From contig NZ_LPVY01000002.1 in NCBI RefSeq assembly GCF_001613805.1, forward strand, positions 1 to 64,000: a DNA stretch of 64,000 bases, read 5' to 3'. Position 1 is the stretch's first letter. The number at the start of each line of letters is the position of its first letter. Positions 8,938 to 19,658 of the stretch are shown piece by piece. Both the position numbers and the translations under genes were made by a program. Origin of the DNA: Thalassospira lucentensis. GTDB lineage: Bacteria; Pseudomonadota; Alphaproteobacteria; Rhodospirillales; Thalassospiraceae. A model generated the notes under the pieces. The model was not told where the DNA came from. It ran no database searches and worked only from the letters and a program-made list of their open reading frames with translations.

Positions 8938-9606
8938 TTATCGGCGCGAGAACTGCCTTAGCCCTTCGACATCAAGGATGCTCATCCTTGTATCCCGGGC
9001 AATAAATCCGTCGTCTTCAAGTTTGCGCAATGCGCGTGAGAATGTTTCCGGGGTGACACCGATCCGGTTTGCGATGACATGCTTGGGTACGATTTCCGCA
9101 TCGTCAGACTGCGAGAGCAAAAATCCGGCAAGGCGCTGCAATGGGCTTCGCTGGCGCAAATCATTGAGCTCCCTGTAGAAAAACCGTTCCCTCTCGATCA
9201 ATGACTGCATCATCCGACCAATCATCGCCTTGTCATTCCTGAGGCGATTGACCAGTTGCAGCCTGCTGATTGCGATGATCTGGCTGCCCGGATCGCATTC
9301 GGCAGATACCGGATACTTTTGCCCGGAAAGGACTACAGCCTCGGCAAAAGACTCGCCTGCTGAAACAAGATGAAAAAGGGCGACACGCCCGTCACCGAGA
9401 ATTCGAAACAGACGCACCTGTCCCTTGATGACAATAAAGAACTGTTCGGCGGGCTCCCCCTCGCTAAACAGCAATTCACGGCCGTTATAAATCACAACGG
9501 CCGCACCATTTGTCATTGAGACGATTTCATCGCGCGAGAAGGCAGAAAGAACCGCCACCTTCGAAATCAGACCGAAATCGGCATCGTTCAGGTTACGACG
9601 TGACAT
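8938..9606 (-). CDS. Crp/Fnr-family regulator, DNR-like (third of three)
   Basis: 222 residues. Beta-roll sensor at about 20-130 and winged helix with ANRIGVTPETFSRALRKLEDDG. It is closely similar in layout and recognition helix to the regulator at 7418-8113, which points to paralogues. The start is the ATG at 9606 preceded by TTGGAG; a TTG 12 bases upstream is less likely. The start overlaps the end of the CbiX-like gene by 14 bases, so the two share a transcript. No Cys cluster is visible. It is a likely activator of the nir/nor genes. Confidence 0.85.
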   Translation of the reverse strand: MSRRNLNDADFGLISKVAVLSAFSRDEIVSMTNGAAVVIYNGRELLFSEGEPAEQFFIVIKGQVRLFRILGDGRVALFHLVSAGESFAEAVVLSGQKYPVSAECDPGSQIIAISRLQLVNRLRNDKAMIGRMMQSLIERERFFYRELNDLRQRSPLQRLAGFLLSQSDDAEIVPKHVIANRIGVTPETFSRALRKLEDDGFIARDTRMSILDVEGLRQFSRR

Positions 9607-10384
9607 AATCGGCTCCAAACTCTGTCCGAGCTGACCGCGATGGTTGAAAACTGATTCTGCAATGATGTCGACCGCAATTCACATGATCGGCCAACAGCGA
9701 AGACAACTCCCACCATGTGCCAACCGGTGCGAGCATGCCGACTTTCTCATCAGACCGGGAATTAACAGAAGCCGGAATATCAATGCGGCAATGCGCCCCA
9801 TCCCCCGTCATAAGGGGAACAAAAAGGGCATTTCTGCACCTTGTCATGTTTCGCCAGTTGACGAGAGACGGTTGGCCATCAATCTGGACATTGTAGATTT
9901 CGTCGTGATCAAGATGGTACGAAAGTATCGCTCGCAACTGCTGCATTTCGGGCGACGGGCAGATGTCCTGCTTCTGCCCGTGAGCCACCAGAAAAATTGC
10001 CGTTTTATCCTTTTGATTTCCCCCCGCCTTTAACCGAGTGGCAATTCGGGCCGCCAGCATCCTGTCATATCCGGGCAAATGCCCAGCAAACGGCAGAAGT
10101 GCCTTCTGCTCCAACCGGGCATCCGCAACAAGTGCGGACATTTCGGCGACCAACCCCGCACCCGGCGTAAAGAACAGGGGAAAGACAAGCACGTCAGACG
10201 CCGAATTCCGCGTCATGACCTTCAACACATTCCCCGCTGATGGCGTTGATCGCAAAAATGAAAGGCGGATGTCGAAATGCGGTAACAGATGTTGCAGATG
10301 CGCAGAAAACATCCCGCCGGGCACTGCACCAGTTCGTCGCGTTCCATGCGCGACAATCATCAAAACCGGATCGCAGACGGACAT
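9593..10384 (-). CDS. CbiX/SirB-like sirohydrochlorin chelatase family protein
   Basis: 263 residues built of two similar halves, each with a metal-site motif: VAHGTR near residue 13 and VAHGQKQ near residue 132. This is the two-domain arrangement of CbiX-type chelatases. The ATG at 10384 is preferred because AGGGG lies 7 bases upstream; an ATG at 10390 sits too close to it. The gene is divergent from nirS and shares a promoter region with FNR/DNR boxes. Heme d1 is made from siroheme, so an iron-chelatase role after NirE would fit. That role is inferred; cobalt or nickel chelation is possible. Confidence 0.7.
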   Translation of the reverse strand: MSVCDPVLMIVAHGTRRTGAVPGGMFSAHLQHLLPHFDIRLSFLRSTPSAGNVLKVMTRNSASDVLVFPLFFTPGAGLVAEMSALVADARLEQKALLPFAGHLPGYDRMLAARIATRLKAGGNQKDKTAIFLVAHGQKQDICPSPEMQQLRAILSYHLDHDEIYNVQIDGQPSLVNWRNMTRCRNALFVPLMTGDGAHCRIDIPASVNSRSDEKVGMLAPVGTWWELSSLLADHVNCGRHHCRISFQPSRSARTEFGADYVTS

Positions 10385-10443
10385 AACCATTCCCCTGTTT
10401 CACTCTCTCTGAACGCATTTTGCGGGCTTTTCCCCTAAGCGTA

Positions 10444-10457
10444 TTGACTCCCGTCAA
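10444..10457. promoter_or_regulatory. FNR/DNR-type box, cbiX-nirS divergent region
   Basis: TTGACTCCCGTCAA is a perfect inverted repeat (TTGAC-N4-GTCAA). It is 60 bases from the CbiX-like start, so it may serve that gene or act as a second nirS site. Confidence 0.7.
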
Positions 10458-10481
10458 GAGTGGAACGGCTCAAAACCATAA

Positions 10482-12311
<1,830 letters not shown>

Positions 12312-12320
12312 TCTGCAGAA

Positions 12321-12344
12321 CCGGAGGCCATCCACGGCCTCCGG
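12321..12344 (+). terminator. Intercistronic stem-loop between nirS and nirE
   Basis: Perfect 9-bp stem (CCGGAGGCC / GGCCTCCGG) with a 6-base loop, 10 bases after the nirS stop. No U-run follows. It could protect the abundant nirS message or cause partial termination ahead of the heme d1 genes. Confidence 0.6.
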
Positions 12345-12385
12345 ACTTCCCGCATTTGAAATCTTGCCAAAACAGGGGAAAAGCC

Positions 12386-13216
12386 ATGCAAAAATCCGGG
12401 CGTATTTATCTTGTCGGAGCCGGGCCAGGCGATCCTGAATTGCTGACCATCAAGGCAGCACGTCTTCTCGACCGCGCGGATGCCATTATCTATGACCGGC
12501 TTGTCTCCGATGAAATACTTGAACTGGCCAACCCGTTTGCAGAACGCGTTTATGTCGGAAAATCCACAGGATCCCACAGCCTGAAGCAATCCGAAATCAA
12601 TACGCTTCTGGTACATATGGCCAGAAAACATTGCCACATCGTTCGTCTGAAGGGCGGGGATCCGTATATTTTCGGACGCGGGGGTGAAGAGGCAGAATGG
12701 CTTAGCCTGCATGATGTTCCGTTTGAAGTTGTTCCCGGAATTACAGCCGCCGCAGGATGCATGGCACAACTTAATCTACCGCTGACCCATCGCGGTCTGG
12801 CAACCAGTGTACGCTTTGTCACCGGTCACATGCAGGCAGACGCAGAACCCCATCACGACTGGCGTTCTTTGGCCGATCCGGACACTACGCTTGCGATTTA
12901 CATGGGGGTAAAAACCATGCCGGTAATCGCAGGCAAACTGCTTGAACATGGGCTGCCCACCGATACGCCGGTGATGATTATCGAAAATGGTTCAACACCG
13001 GATCAAAGACATTTCCGCAGCACATTGGGCAATGTCTGTGACGACCTGAACCGGCTGGATTTTGATCCGCCCTGCATGATCGTCATTGGCCGCGTCATTT
13101 CACTGGCGGATCGACTATCACTGCCCGAGGCCGAACTTCTATCCGAAAGCCGGTTTGACCAAAACCCAGCACCCGACTTCCCCGATGGGGGTCTACGTTA
13201 TGCTCATACTGCGTAA
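12386..13216 (+). CDS. nirE: Uroporphyrinogen-III C-methyltransferase for heme d1 synthesis
   Basis: 276 residues, the single-domain SUMT length. It methylates uroporphyrinogen III twice to precorrin-2 using S-adenosylmethionine. The N-terminal motif GAGPGDPELLTIKAARLL and the SAM-site segment GGDPYIFGRGGEEA near residue 90 are intact. The ATG at 12386 has a GGGGAA site. No CysG-like dehydrogenase/chelatase domain is fused, so those steps must come from elsewhere, perhaps partly from the CbiX-like protein. Its end overlaps nirC. Confidence 0.92.
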   Translation: MQKSGRIYLVGAGPGDPELLTIKAARLLDRADAIIYDRLVSDEILELANPFAERVYVGKSTGSHSLKQSEINTLLVHMARKHCHIVRLKGGDPYIFGRGGEEAEWLSLHDVPFEVVPGITAAAGCMAQLNLPLTHRGLATSVRFVTGHMQADAEPHHDWRSLADPDTTLAIYMGVKTMPVIAGKLLEHGLPTDTPVMIIENGSTPDQRHFRSTLGNVCDDLNRLDFDPPCMIVIGRVISLADRLSLPEAELLSESRFDQNPAPDFPDGGLRYAHTA

Positions 13217-13538
13217 TTCCCTCGTGATTCTGATCACCACGCTCGCTTTGGCGGGGACCTATTCAGTAAGTGCGGAAAACGCGACTTCTTCCCGAAGCCC
13301 CAATGCGCTGGAGAAAATGGTGCGTCAGGATTGCGGTTCCTGTCATGGCCTAACGTTTAAGGGAGGTCTGGGATCGCCCCTTTTACCGGAAAGCCTTGCG
13401 GCTTACAGCGTCGAGGATTTGACAACCATCATCCTCGACGGATTGCCCGGGACAGCCATGCCACCCTGGCGCGCAATCGTGACACCCGATGAGGCCACAT
13501 GGATGGCCCGCTATCTGAAAACAGGAGAACCCGAATGA
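13200..13538 (+). CDS. nirC: Periplasmic c-type cytochrome NirC
   Basis: 112 residues. A signal peptide (MLILRNSLVILITT to SVSA) precedes one heme c site, CGSCH, at residues 45-49. A C-terminal Met ligand candidate is in GTAMPPW. In related clusters NirC is a small electron carrier in heme d1 maturation or donates electrons to NirS. The start is the ATG at 13200, inside the end of nirE, with GGGGG 9 bases upstream. The stop overlaps the nirF start (ATGA). Confidence 0.88.
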   Translation: MLILRNSLVILITTLALAGTYSVSAENATSSRSPNALEKMVRQDCGSCHGLTFKGGLGSPLLPESLAAYSVEDLTTIILDGLPGTAMPPWRAIVTPDEATWMARYLKTGEPE

Positions 13539-14758
13539 TGCGCATTGCATTTTCGGCCCGCATTCCTTCCACCGCGTTACAGGTAACCCGCAACCTTTTG
13601 GTTGTTGGGGTCATTTTGCTTTTGGCGGGCTGCGCAAATATCTCATCCGTTCGCGGGACGGCTGATCTGGCAACCGTCGTTGCCCGGGCCACTGGCGAAG
13701 TTGCCATCCTTGACACCAGTACCCGGCAATTTATCGGGATCGTTGAAGGCCTTGGTGATCTGTCACATGCGTCGATCGTCTATTCCCGGGACGGACGGTT
13801 CGCATTCGTCTTTGGCCGCGACGGCGGGTTGACCAAGGTAGACATTCTCAAACATGAAGTTGTCGTTAGAACCTTGCAAGCGGGCAACAGTATTGGCGGA
13901 GCCATCAGCCAGGACGGCAGACTGGTGGCGGTTGCCAATTACGAACCCGGCGGTGTCCGCGTTTTCGATAGTGAAACCCTCGAACTGTTGGCCGATATTC
14001 CTGCAACCATTGACGGCAGTTCGGATCGTTCAAAAGTCATCGGGCTGGTTGATGCGCCAGGGAACCGGTTTGTTTTCAGCCTTTGGGATTCCGGCGAAAT
14101 CTGGATAGCCGACTTCTCAACCGGCAACGAACCAAAGATCAGCCGCTACAAAGATATCGGAACACAGCCCTACGATGCGCTGATCACATCCGATGGTCGT
14201 TATTACATTGCCGGTCTGTTTGGCGAAGACGGCATGGCATTGCTTGATCTTTGGCATCCGGAAAATAGCGTGCGCCGCATCCTTGATCATTATGGCATGG
14301 GTGAAGAACGCTTACCCGTTTACAAAATGCCCCATCTTGAAGGCTGGGCGATTGCGGGGAAACGCGCATTTGTACCGGCCATCGGTCGCCACGAAGTTCT
14401 CGTGATTGACACCGAAAGCTGGCAGCAGATCGGACGTATTCCCGTCCATGGACAGCCCGTTTTCGTCATGGCCCATCCCGATAACAGGCATGTCTGGGTC
14501 AATTTCTCGGTCCCGGATTACGACACGGTCCAGATAATCGACACAGAAAGTCTGGCAATCGTCGGGGAACTGAAACCCGGCACCGGTGTCCTGCATATGG
14601 AATTCAGTCCACGTGGCGATCAGGTCTGGCTGTCCGTTCGTGATGACAACAAGGTCGTTGGATACAACCCCTACACACTCCAGCCGATTGCCGAACTTCC
14701 GCTCCCCAGTCCCAGTGGTATTTTCATGTCTGACCGTGCCGGTCGGATCGGGTTGTAG
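13535..14758 (+). CDS. nirF: Heme d1 biosynthesis protein NirF
   Basis: 407 residues with a beta-propeller like the d1 domain of NirS but no heme c motif. An N-terminal hydrophobic segment ending in the lipobox LLAGC suggests a periplasmic lipoprotein anchored in a membrane. NirF is required for the last stages of heme d1 formation and binds its tetrapyrrole intermediates. The start is ATGATG at 13535/13538, overlapping the nirC stop. Confidence 0.9.
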   Translation: MMRIAFSARIPSTALQVTRNLLVVGVILLLAGCANISSVRGTADLATVVARATGEVAILDTSTRQFIGIVEGLGDLSHASIVYSRDGRFAFVFGRDGGLTKVDILKHEVVVRTLQAGNSIGGAISQDGRLVAVANYEPGGVRVFDSETLELLADIPATIDGSSDRSKVIGLVDAPGNRFVFSLWDSGEIWIADFSTGNEPKISRYKDIGTQPYDALITSDGRYYIAGLFGEDGMALLDLWHPENSVRRILDHYGMGEERLPVYKMPHLEGWAIAGKRAFVPAIGRHEVLVIDTESWQQIGRIPVHGQPVFVMAHPDNRHVWVNFSVPDYDTVQIIDTESLAIVGELKPGTGVLHMEFSPRGDQVWLSVRDDNKVVGYNPYTLQPIAELPLPSPSGIFMSDRAGRIGL

Positions 14759-14767
14759 GAGGCCATC

Positions 14768-15229
14768 ATGAGCACCGAACTCACCCGCCTACAGACCCGG
14801 CTGATCGAACATTTCCAGCGCGGTTTCCCGACGACGCTACGCCCGTTTGAAACCATCGCCAATGAACTTGGCACCAACGAAGACACGGTGATTTCCGCCA
14901 TTTCCGATTTGAAGGACAAAGGTTATCTCGACCGGATTGGCGCGACCTATGCGACCGGACGCGCAGGGGCATCAAGCCTTGCGGCGATGGAAGTTCCAGA
15001 TGATCAGCTTGAAAAAATTGCCGCCCAAGTCAGCCACTTTACCGAAATCAATCACAATTACGAACGCGAAGATAAACTCAATATATGGTTCGTCGTGACC
15101 ACCGCCGATCAGGCCAGTCTGGACACGACAATCAAGGCAATCGAAGCCAAGACAGGCTTCCCGGTATATCGGATGCCGATGATCGAACATTACCGTCTCG
15201 ATTTGGGATTTGCGTTGAAATGGAACTGA
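14768..15229 (+). CDS. nirD: Siroheme decarboxylase subunit NirD
   Basis: 153 residues of an AsnC/Lrp-like fold: N-terminal helix-turn-helix-like domain and C-terminal RAM-like domain, with NHNYEREDKLNIWFVVT, a conserved family stretch. It works with NirL, NirG and NirH to decarboxylate siroheme to didecarboxysiroheme in the cytoplasm. The GGAGG-like site is at the nirF stop. It is most similar in this window to the nirG product, consistent with paired subunits D/G and L/H. It overlaps nirL by 10 bases. Confidence 0.9.
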   Translation: MSTELTRLQTRLIEHFQRGFPTTLRPFETIANELGTNEDTVISAISDLKDKGYLDRIGATYATGRAGASSLAAMEVPDDQLEKIAAQVSHFTEINHNYEREDKLNIWFVVTTADQASLDTTIKAIEAKTGFPVYRMPMIEHYRLDLGFALKWN

Positions 15230-15792
15230 GCGAGCTTCAACACCGGCTGATCAAAAGACTGCGCGACGGCTTGCCAATCGGCAAACGTCCCTACGCAAAT
15301 ATTGCCAATGACCTCGGCACGACCGAGGAAACGGTGATCGAAACGCTTGAACAGCTTATCGCCCACAAGGTTATCAACCGTTTTGGCATGATCATCCGTC
15401 ATCGCGCACTTGGTTATCAGGCCAATGCGATGTGCGTTTTCGATATCGGTGATGATGCGGCATCCGACATTGGCAAGGCCATGGCGACACTGCCCTATGT
15501 CACCTTGTGTTATCGTCGGGAACGGGTTGCCGGGGTCTGGCCATACAATCTTTATTGCATGATCCATGGTCGTGACCGGCTGACCGTCCGGGCACAAATC
15601 CGCCATCTGATGGCACGTCTGGAACTTTACGACACCCCTCATAAGGTTCTTTTCAGCAAGCAATGCTTCACCCAGCGGGCGGGAAAATATGGTGCCCCAG
15701 CGATATCCGCATCCTTATCTGCATCCGGGCCTGCATCGACGCAGACGATCCCGTTCCCGATCAAATCAGGGAAGTACCATGAACAAGCTTGA
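15220..15792 (+). CDS. nirL: Siroheme decarboxylase subunit NirL
   Basis: 190 residues with an AsnC-like fold. It shares CYRRERVAGVWPYNLYCMIHG with the NirL/NirH type, where conserved His/Arg side chains bind siroheme. The ATG at 15220 lies inside the end of nirD. A Ser/Ala/Pro-rich C-terminal tail of about 30 residues extends beyond the core domain and overlaps the start of nirG. The tail looks non-conserved. Confidence 0.88.
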   Translation: MELSELQHRLIKRLRDGLPIGKRPYANIANDLGTTEETVIETLEQLIAHKVINRFGMIIRHRALGYQANAMCVFDIGDDAASDIGKAMATLPYVTLCYRRERVAGVWPYNLYCMIHGRDRLTVRAQIRHLMARLELYDTPHKVLFSKQCFTQRAGKYGAPAISASLSASGPASTQTIPFPIKSGKYHEQA

Positions 15793-16231
15793 ACGCGATC
15801 TGATCAATAATCTTCAGGGTGGTTTCCCGATCTGCGCCCACCCGTTTCAGGTTCTGGCCGACCGTCTTGGCTATGACGAGGAAACGATTATTGACGGCGT
15901 GAAAAACCTGATCGCGGATGGATATGTCAGCCGGTTCGGCCCGCTTTACAACACCGAAAGACTGGGTGGTGCCGTGACCCTTGCTGCGATTGCCGTACCA
16001 TCAGATCGCTTTGACGAGGTCGCGGAACAGGTCAACGCGTTTGACGAAGTCGCTCACAATTACGCCCGCGAAGATGCGCTTAATATGTGGTTCGTGATCC
16101 TTGCCGAGGATGAAAAAAAACTTCAGCACGTCATCACCCGGATCGAAAACGCAACCGGCCTTCAGGTGCTGAGTTTCCCAAAGGAACGGGAATATTTCCT
16201 TGAATTGCATCTGGAGGTTCCCGACCAATGA
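15779..16231 (+). CDS. nirG: Siroheme decarboxylase subunit NirG
   Basis: 150 residues, AsnC-like. HNYAREDALNMWFVI parallels the same segment in NirD, so this is the second D/G-type subunit. The ATG at 15779 has a GGGAAG site and lies within the end of nirL. The stop overlaps the nirH start (ATGA). Four separate genes, not the fused nirDL or nirGH forms of some other bacteria, are kept here. Confidence 0.9.
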   Translation: MNKLERDLINNLQGGFPICAHPFQVLADRLGYDEETIIDGVKNLIADGYVSRFGPLYNTERLGGAVTLAAIAVPSDRFDEVAEQVNAFDEVAHNYAREDALNMWFVILAEDEKKLQHVITRIENATGLQVLSFPKEREYFLELHLEVPDQ

Positions 16232-16761
16232 TTTCCTTTCTGAACCAACCAGAACTGCCGGAACTTGATGAAATCGATCATGCCCTGATCCGTGCGACGC
16301 AAACCGGGCTGCCGTTAACGCCGTCACCCTACGGGGATATCGCGCTGGGTCTTGGTCTTGGCCCGGATGAAGTTGAACAGCGTCTGCAACGGTTGCTCGA
16401 TGTCGGTGTCATCCGGCGGATCGGCATCATTCCCAACCATTACCGGCTGGGCTATCGCGCCAACGGCATGAGCGTCTGGGACATCAATGATGAAGCCGTT
16501 GATGCTATGGGTGAGAAGATCGGAAAGCTGAATTTCGTATCGCACTGCTATCGCAGGCCGCGCCACCTGCCCGATTGGCCATTCAACCTGTTTGCCATGG
16601 TTCACGGAACAACACGCGAAACGGTCGAGGCCAAGGTTCAGGATATCCGCGACCTTTTGGCCGAGAATGTCCGCGACCACCGCATTCTATACAGCAACCG
16701 AATTCTTAAAAAAACCGGCCTGCGTTGGCGCAAAAGCGGAGAAAAGAAATGTTGCGGTTAA
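16228..16761 (+). CDS. nirH: Siroheme decarboxylase subunit NirH
   Basis: 177 residues with the L/H-type AsnC-like fold. HCYRRPRHLPDWPFNLFAMVHG corresponds to the siroheme-binding segment also seen in NirL. It starts in the nirG stop (ATGA) and overlaps the nirJ start at its end, so translation is probably coupled through the whole block. Confidence 0.9.
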   Translation: MISFLNQPELPELDEIDHALIRATQTGLPLTPSPYGDIALGLGLGPDEVEQRLQRLLDVGVIRRIGIIPNHYRLGYRANGMSVWDINDEAVDAMGEKIGKLNFVSHCYRRPRHLPDWPFNLFAMVHGTTRETVEAKVQDIRDLLAENVRDHRILYSNRILKKTGLRWRKSGEKKCCG

Positions 16762-17993
16762 GCCAGTATATCCGTGCTGCCATCGGCATTGCCGAAAATG
16801 GCACGGCGGCCGTTGCCCCCCCGCGCAAACATGCCCCGCTTTCCAATCGTGGACCTGTCGTTATCTGGAATCTGATCCGGCGGTGCAATCTGACCTGCAG
16901 GCATTGCTATGCCTCCGCCGTTGATAAGGATTTCCCGGGCGAGCTGACGACAAAACAGGTTTTCAGTACCATGGAAAATCTGCGCGATTTCAATGTTCCG
17001 GTGTTGATCCTGTCGGGGGGCGAACCGCTTATGCGACCCGATATTTTTGATATTTCGGCCTATGCCAAGGAACTTGGTTTCTATGTCGCACTGTCAAGCA
17101 ACGGAACCCTGATCGATGATAAAAACATAAATCAGATCGCAGCCGCCAATTATGACTATGTTGGCATCAGTCTGGACGGGCTTGGCGCAACACATGATTA
17201 TTTCCGCCGTCTTGAAGGCGGGTTTGATCTTGCCCTTCGCGGGGCAAAACTATGCCGTGATGCCGGATTGCCGGTTGGCATCCGTTTCACCATGACCCGC
17301 GAAAATTATCAGGACCTACCCGGCCTTCTTGACCTTGTTGAACAGGAAAAGATCGACAAGTTCTATTTTTCACATCTGAACTATGCCGGTCGCGGAAACC
17401 ACAACCGCAAGGACCATGCATTCTACAATATGACCCGCGAGGCACTTTTGATGATGTTTGCCCGTTGCGAGGCAGACGTCAAGGCAGGCATCGCGCGCGA
17501 CTGTGTGACGGGCAACAACGATACCGACGGGGTGTTCCTGAAATTCTGGATTGACGAACATTACCCGGCGGCATCCAACCAGATCGGGAAAATGCTGCAA
17601 CGCTGGGGCGGGAACGCATCGGGTGTGAATGTTGCCAATATCGACAATCTGGGCAATGTCCATCCCGATACCATGTGGTGGCAACACACATTGGGCAATG
17701 TCCTGAAACGGCCGTTCTCGGAAATCTGGCAGGATGTCAGCGATCCTTTGATGGCCGGTCTAAAGCAACGCCCCCGTCTTGTGCATGGTCGCTGCGGCGA
17801 ATGCCAATATCGCGATATTTGCGGCGGCAACACGCGAACGCGCGCCTATCAACTAACCGGTGATCCATGGGCCGAGGATCCCGGCTGTTATCTTGATGAT
17901 GCCGAACTTGGCATTACTGGCGACCATAACCGTCTTGAAACCGTTCCGTTTTCCGCAACCAAACGCCACGGTCAGGTGGAGGTCACATCATGA
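16749..17993 (+). CDS. nirJ: Radical SAM heme d1 biosynthesis protein NirJ
   Basis: 414 residues. The radical-SAM 4Fe-4S site C-x3-C-x2-C is at residues 46, 50 and 53 (CNLTCRHC). A C-terminal SPASM/Twitch-like set of cysteines (CGECQYRDICGGN and a later Cys) probably holds an auxiliary cluster. NirJ removes two propionate side chains from didecarboxysiroheme to leave the keto groups of heme d1. The ATG at 16749 follows GGAGAAAAG; an ATG 24 bases upstream has no such site. The stop overlaps nirN. Confidence 0.92.
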   Translation: MLRLSQYIRAAIGIAENGTAAVAPPRKHAPLSNRGPVVIWNLIRRCNLTCRHCYASAVDKDFPGELTTKQVFSTMENLRDFNVPVLILSGGEPLMRPDIFDISAYAKELGFYVALSSNGTLIDDKNINQIAAANYDYVGISLDGLGATHDYFRRLEGGFDLALRGAKLCRDAGLPVGIRFTMTRENYQDLPGLLDLVEQEKIDKFYFSHLNYAGRGNHNRKDHAFYNMTREALLMMFARCEADVKAGIARDCVTGNNDTDGVFLKFWIDEHYPAASNQIGKMLQRWGGNASGVNVANIDNLGNVHPDTMWWQHTLGNVLKRPFSEIWQDVSDPLMAGLKQRPRLVHGRCGECQYRDICGGNTRTRAYQLTGDPWAEDPGCYLDDAELGITGDHNRLETVPFSATKRHGQVEVTS

Positions 17994-19600
17994 CCACCAT
18001 CGTCAAGGCTGCCTTGGCGCGGATTTGCCTTGGCACGGTATTGGTATCCGGTTTGATCAGCACCACAAACGCCTTTGGCCAAACCGCCCTTTCATCGACC
18101 CAGATAGCCGATGCCAATGCGCTCTATGCAACGCATTGTGCCGCCTGTCACAATGGCGACCGGCTGGGTGGAATGGGTCCGGCCCTTTTACCCGAAAGCC
18201 TCGGGAAACTGCGCGGTAACGGCATTTCGGATGTCATCCGCGATGGCCGCGCGGCAACGCAGATGCCGGCCTTTGGCGAAACCCTTGCCGCAACGGAAAT
18301 CACCCTTCTGGCAGACTGGTTGCGACAACCGATGGACAGGTCGCCAGAATGGGGCATGTCCGAAATCGTCCAAAGTCACGATGTTTTCATCGATCCGGCG
18401 GAACTGCCCGACAAACCAAAATTCGAAGGTGATCCTTTAAACCTGTTCACAATTGTCGAGGCGGGCGATCATCACGTCACGATACTTAATGGTGACACGT
18501 TTGAACCGCTTGATCGTTTCCCGACCCGCTTTGCCCTGCATGGCGGGGCGAAATATTCTCCGGACGGTCGTTTTGTCTATCTGGCGTCGCGCGATGGCTG
18601 GGTTCAGATGTATGACCTTTATTCGCTGCAAACCGTTGCTGAAATCCGGGTCGGCCTGAATACGCGAAATGTGGCGGTATCAGATGATGGTCGCTATGTG
18701 ATGGCGGGAAACATGCTGCCGCACAATCTGGTTCTGCTTGATGCACGGGATCTGATGCCGATACGCGAATTTGCCGTTATCGGTGATGATGGTAAATCAT
18801 CGCGCGTTTCGGCGGTCTATACCGCCCCTCCGCGTCAAAGCTTCATCGTTGCCCTGAAAGACCTGCCCGAAGTTTGGGAAATTTCCTATGCCGATGATCC
18901 ACGTCCGGTCTATCCCGGTTTCGTTCACAACTACGAAGCCAACATGGTCGAAGCACTGGATGTTCAAAACGGCCCATTCCCAGTCAGACGTATTCATCTT
19001 GATGATGGTCTGGATGATTTCTTCTTCGATCAGGATTATCGCCATCTGATCGGGGCGGCGCGCAATGGCCGCGATGGGCAGGTGATCAATCTGAATGTCG
19101 GCCGAAAGGTTGCCGATATCGCACTGGAGGGCATGCCCCATCTTGGTTCGGGCATCACCTTTGACTATCAGGGCCATTCGGTGCTGGCGACCCCCCACCT
19201 GAAAGATTCCAAAATCAGTGTGATCGACATGGAAAGCTGGCAGACCATCAAAACCATCGCAACAAAAGGCCCCGGATTTTTCACCCGCAGCCATGACAAC
19301 ACGCCTTATGCCTGGGTCGATGTATTCTTTGGCCCGGACAAGGACGTGGTCCATATCATCGATAAACGCACACTCGAAATCGTCAAAACGCTCCGCCCCG
19401 AACCCGGCAAGGTCGCGGCCCATGTCGAATTTGACCGCAGCGGCAAACACGCGCTGCTCTCGATCTGGGACGATGACGGCGCAATCATCGTTTACGATGC
19501 CCAAACATTCGAAGAAATCAAACGCATCCCGATGAAAAAGCCGGTTGGGAAATATAACGTGTTCAACAAAATCACTTATTCCGCCGGCACCAGTCACTAA
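17990..19600 (+). CDS. nirN: Dihydro-heme d1 dehydrogenase NirN
   Basis: 536 residues with the same layout as NirS: signal peptide (to about residue 30), heme c motif CAACH at 50-54, then a d1-type beta-propeller. Several propeller segments differ from NirS, and the protein is shorter. NirN oxidises the last precursor to heme d1 and hands it to NirS in the periplasm. The alternative name NirS2 is excluded by its place at the end of the biosynthesis genes. It is the last gene of the plus-strand nir unit and converges with norF. Confidence 0.88.
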   Translation: MTTIVKAALARICLGTVLVSGLISTTNAFGQTALSSTQIADANALYATHCAACHNGDRLGGMGPALLPESLGKLRGNGISDVIRDGRAATQMPAFGETLAATEITLLADWLRQPMDRSPEWGMSEIVQSHDVFIDPAELPDKPKFEGDPLNLFTIVEAGDHHVTILNGDTFEPLDRFPTRFALHGGAKYSPDGRFVYLASRDGWVQMYDLYSLQTVAEIRVGLNTRNVAVSDDGRYVMAGNMLPHNLVLLDARDLMPIREFAVIGDDGKSSRVSAVYTAPPRQSFIVALKDLPEVWEISYADDPRPVYPGFVHNYEANMVEALDVQNGPFPVRRIHLDDGLDDFFFDQDYRHLIGAARNGRDGQVINLNVGRKVADIALEGMPHLGSGITFDYQGHSVLATPHLKDSKISVIDMESWQTIKTIATKGPGFFTRSHDNTPYAWVDVFFGPDKDVVHIIDKRTLEIVKTLRPEPGKVAAHVEFDRSGKHALLSIWDDDGAIIVYDAQTFEEIKRIPMKKPVGKYNVFNKITYSAGTSH

Positions 19601-19658
19601 CACCAGATCAGCCGTCACGCGATGATTTAGCCATCTTGTGGCGGCGTGAAGATACGCC

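Noticed and set aside
17990..19600. Second cytochrome cd1 nitrite reductase (nirS2)
   Set aside because: It is shorter, differs from NirS in the propeller and ends the heme d1 gene series, which fits NirN.
18797..19618. 273-codon open frame on the minus strand
   Set aside because: Antisense to nirN; no motif and no ribosome site.
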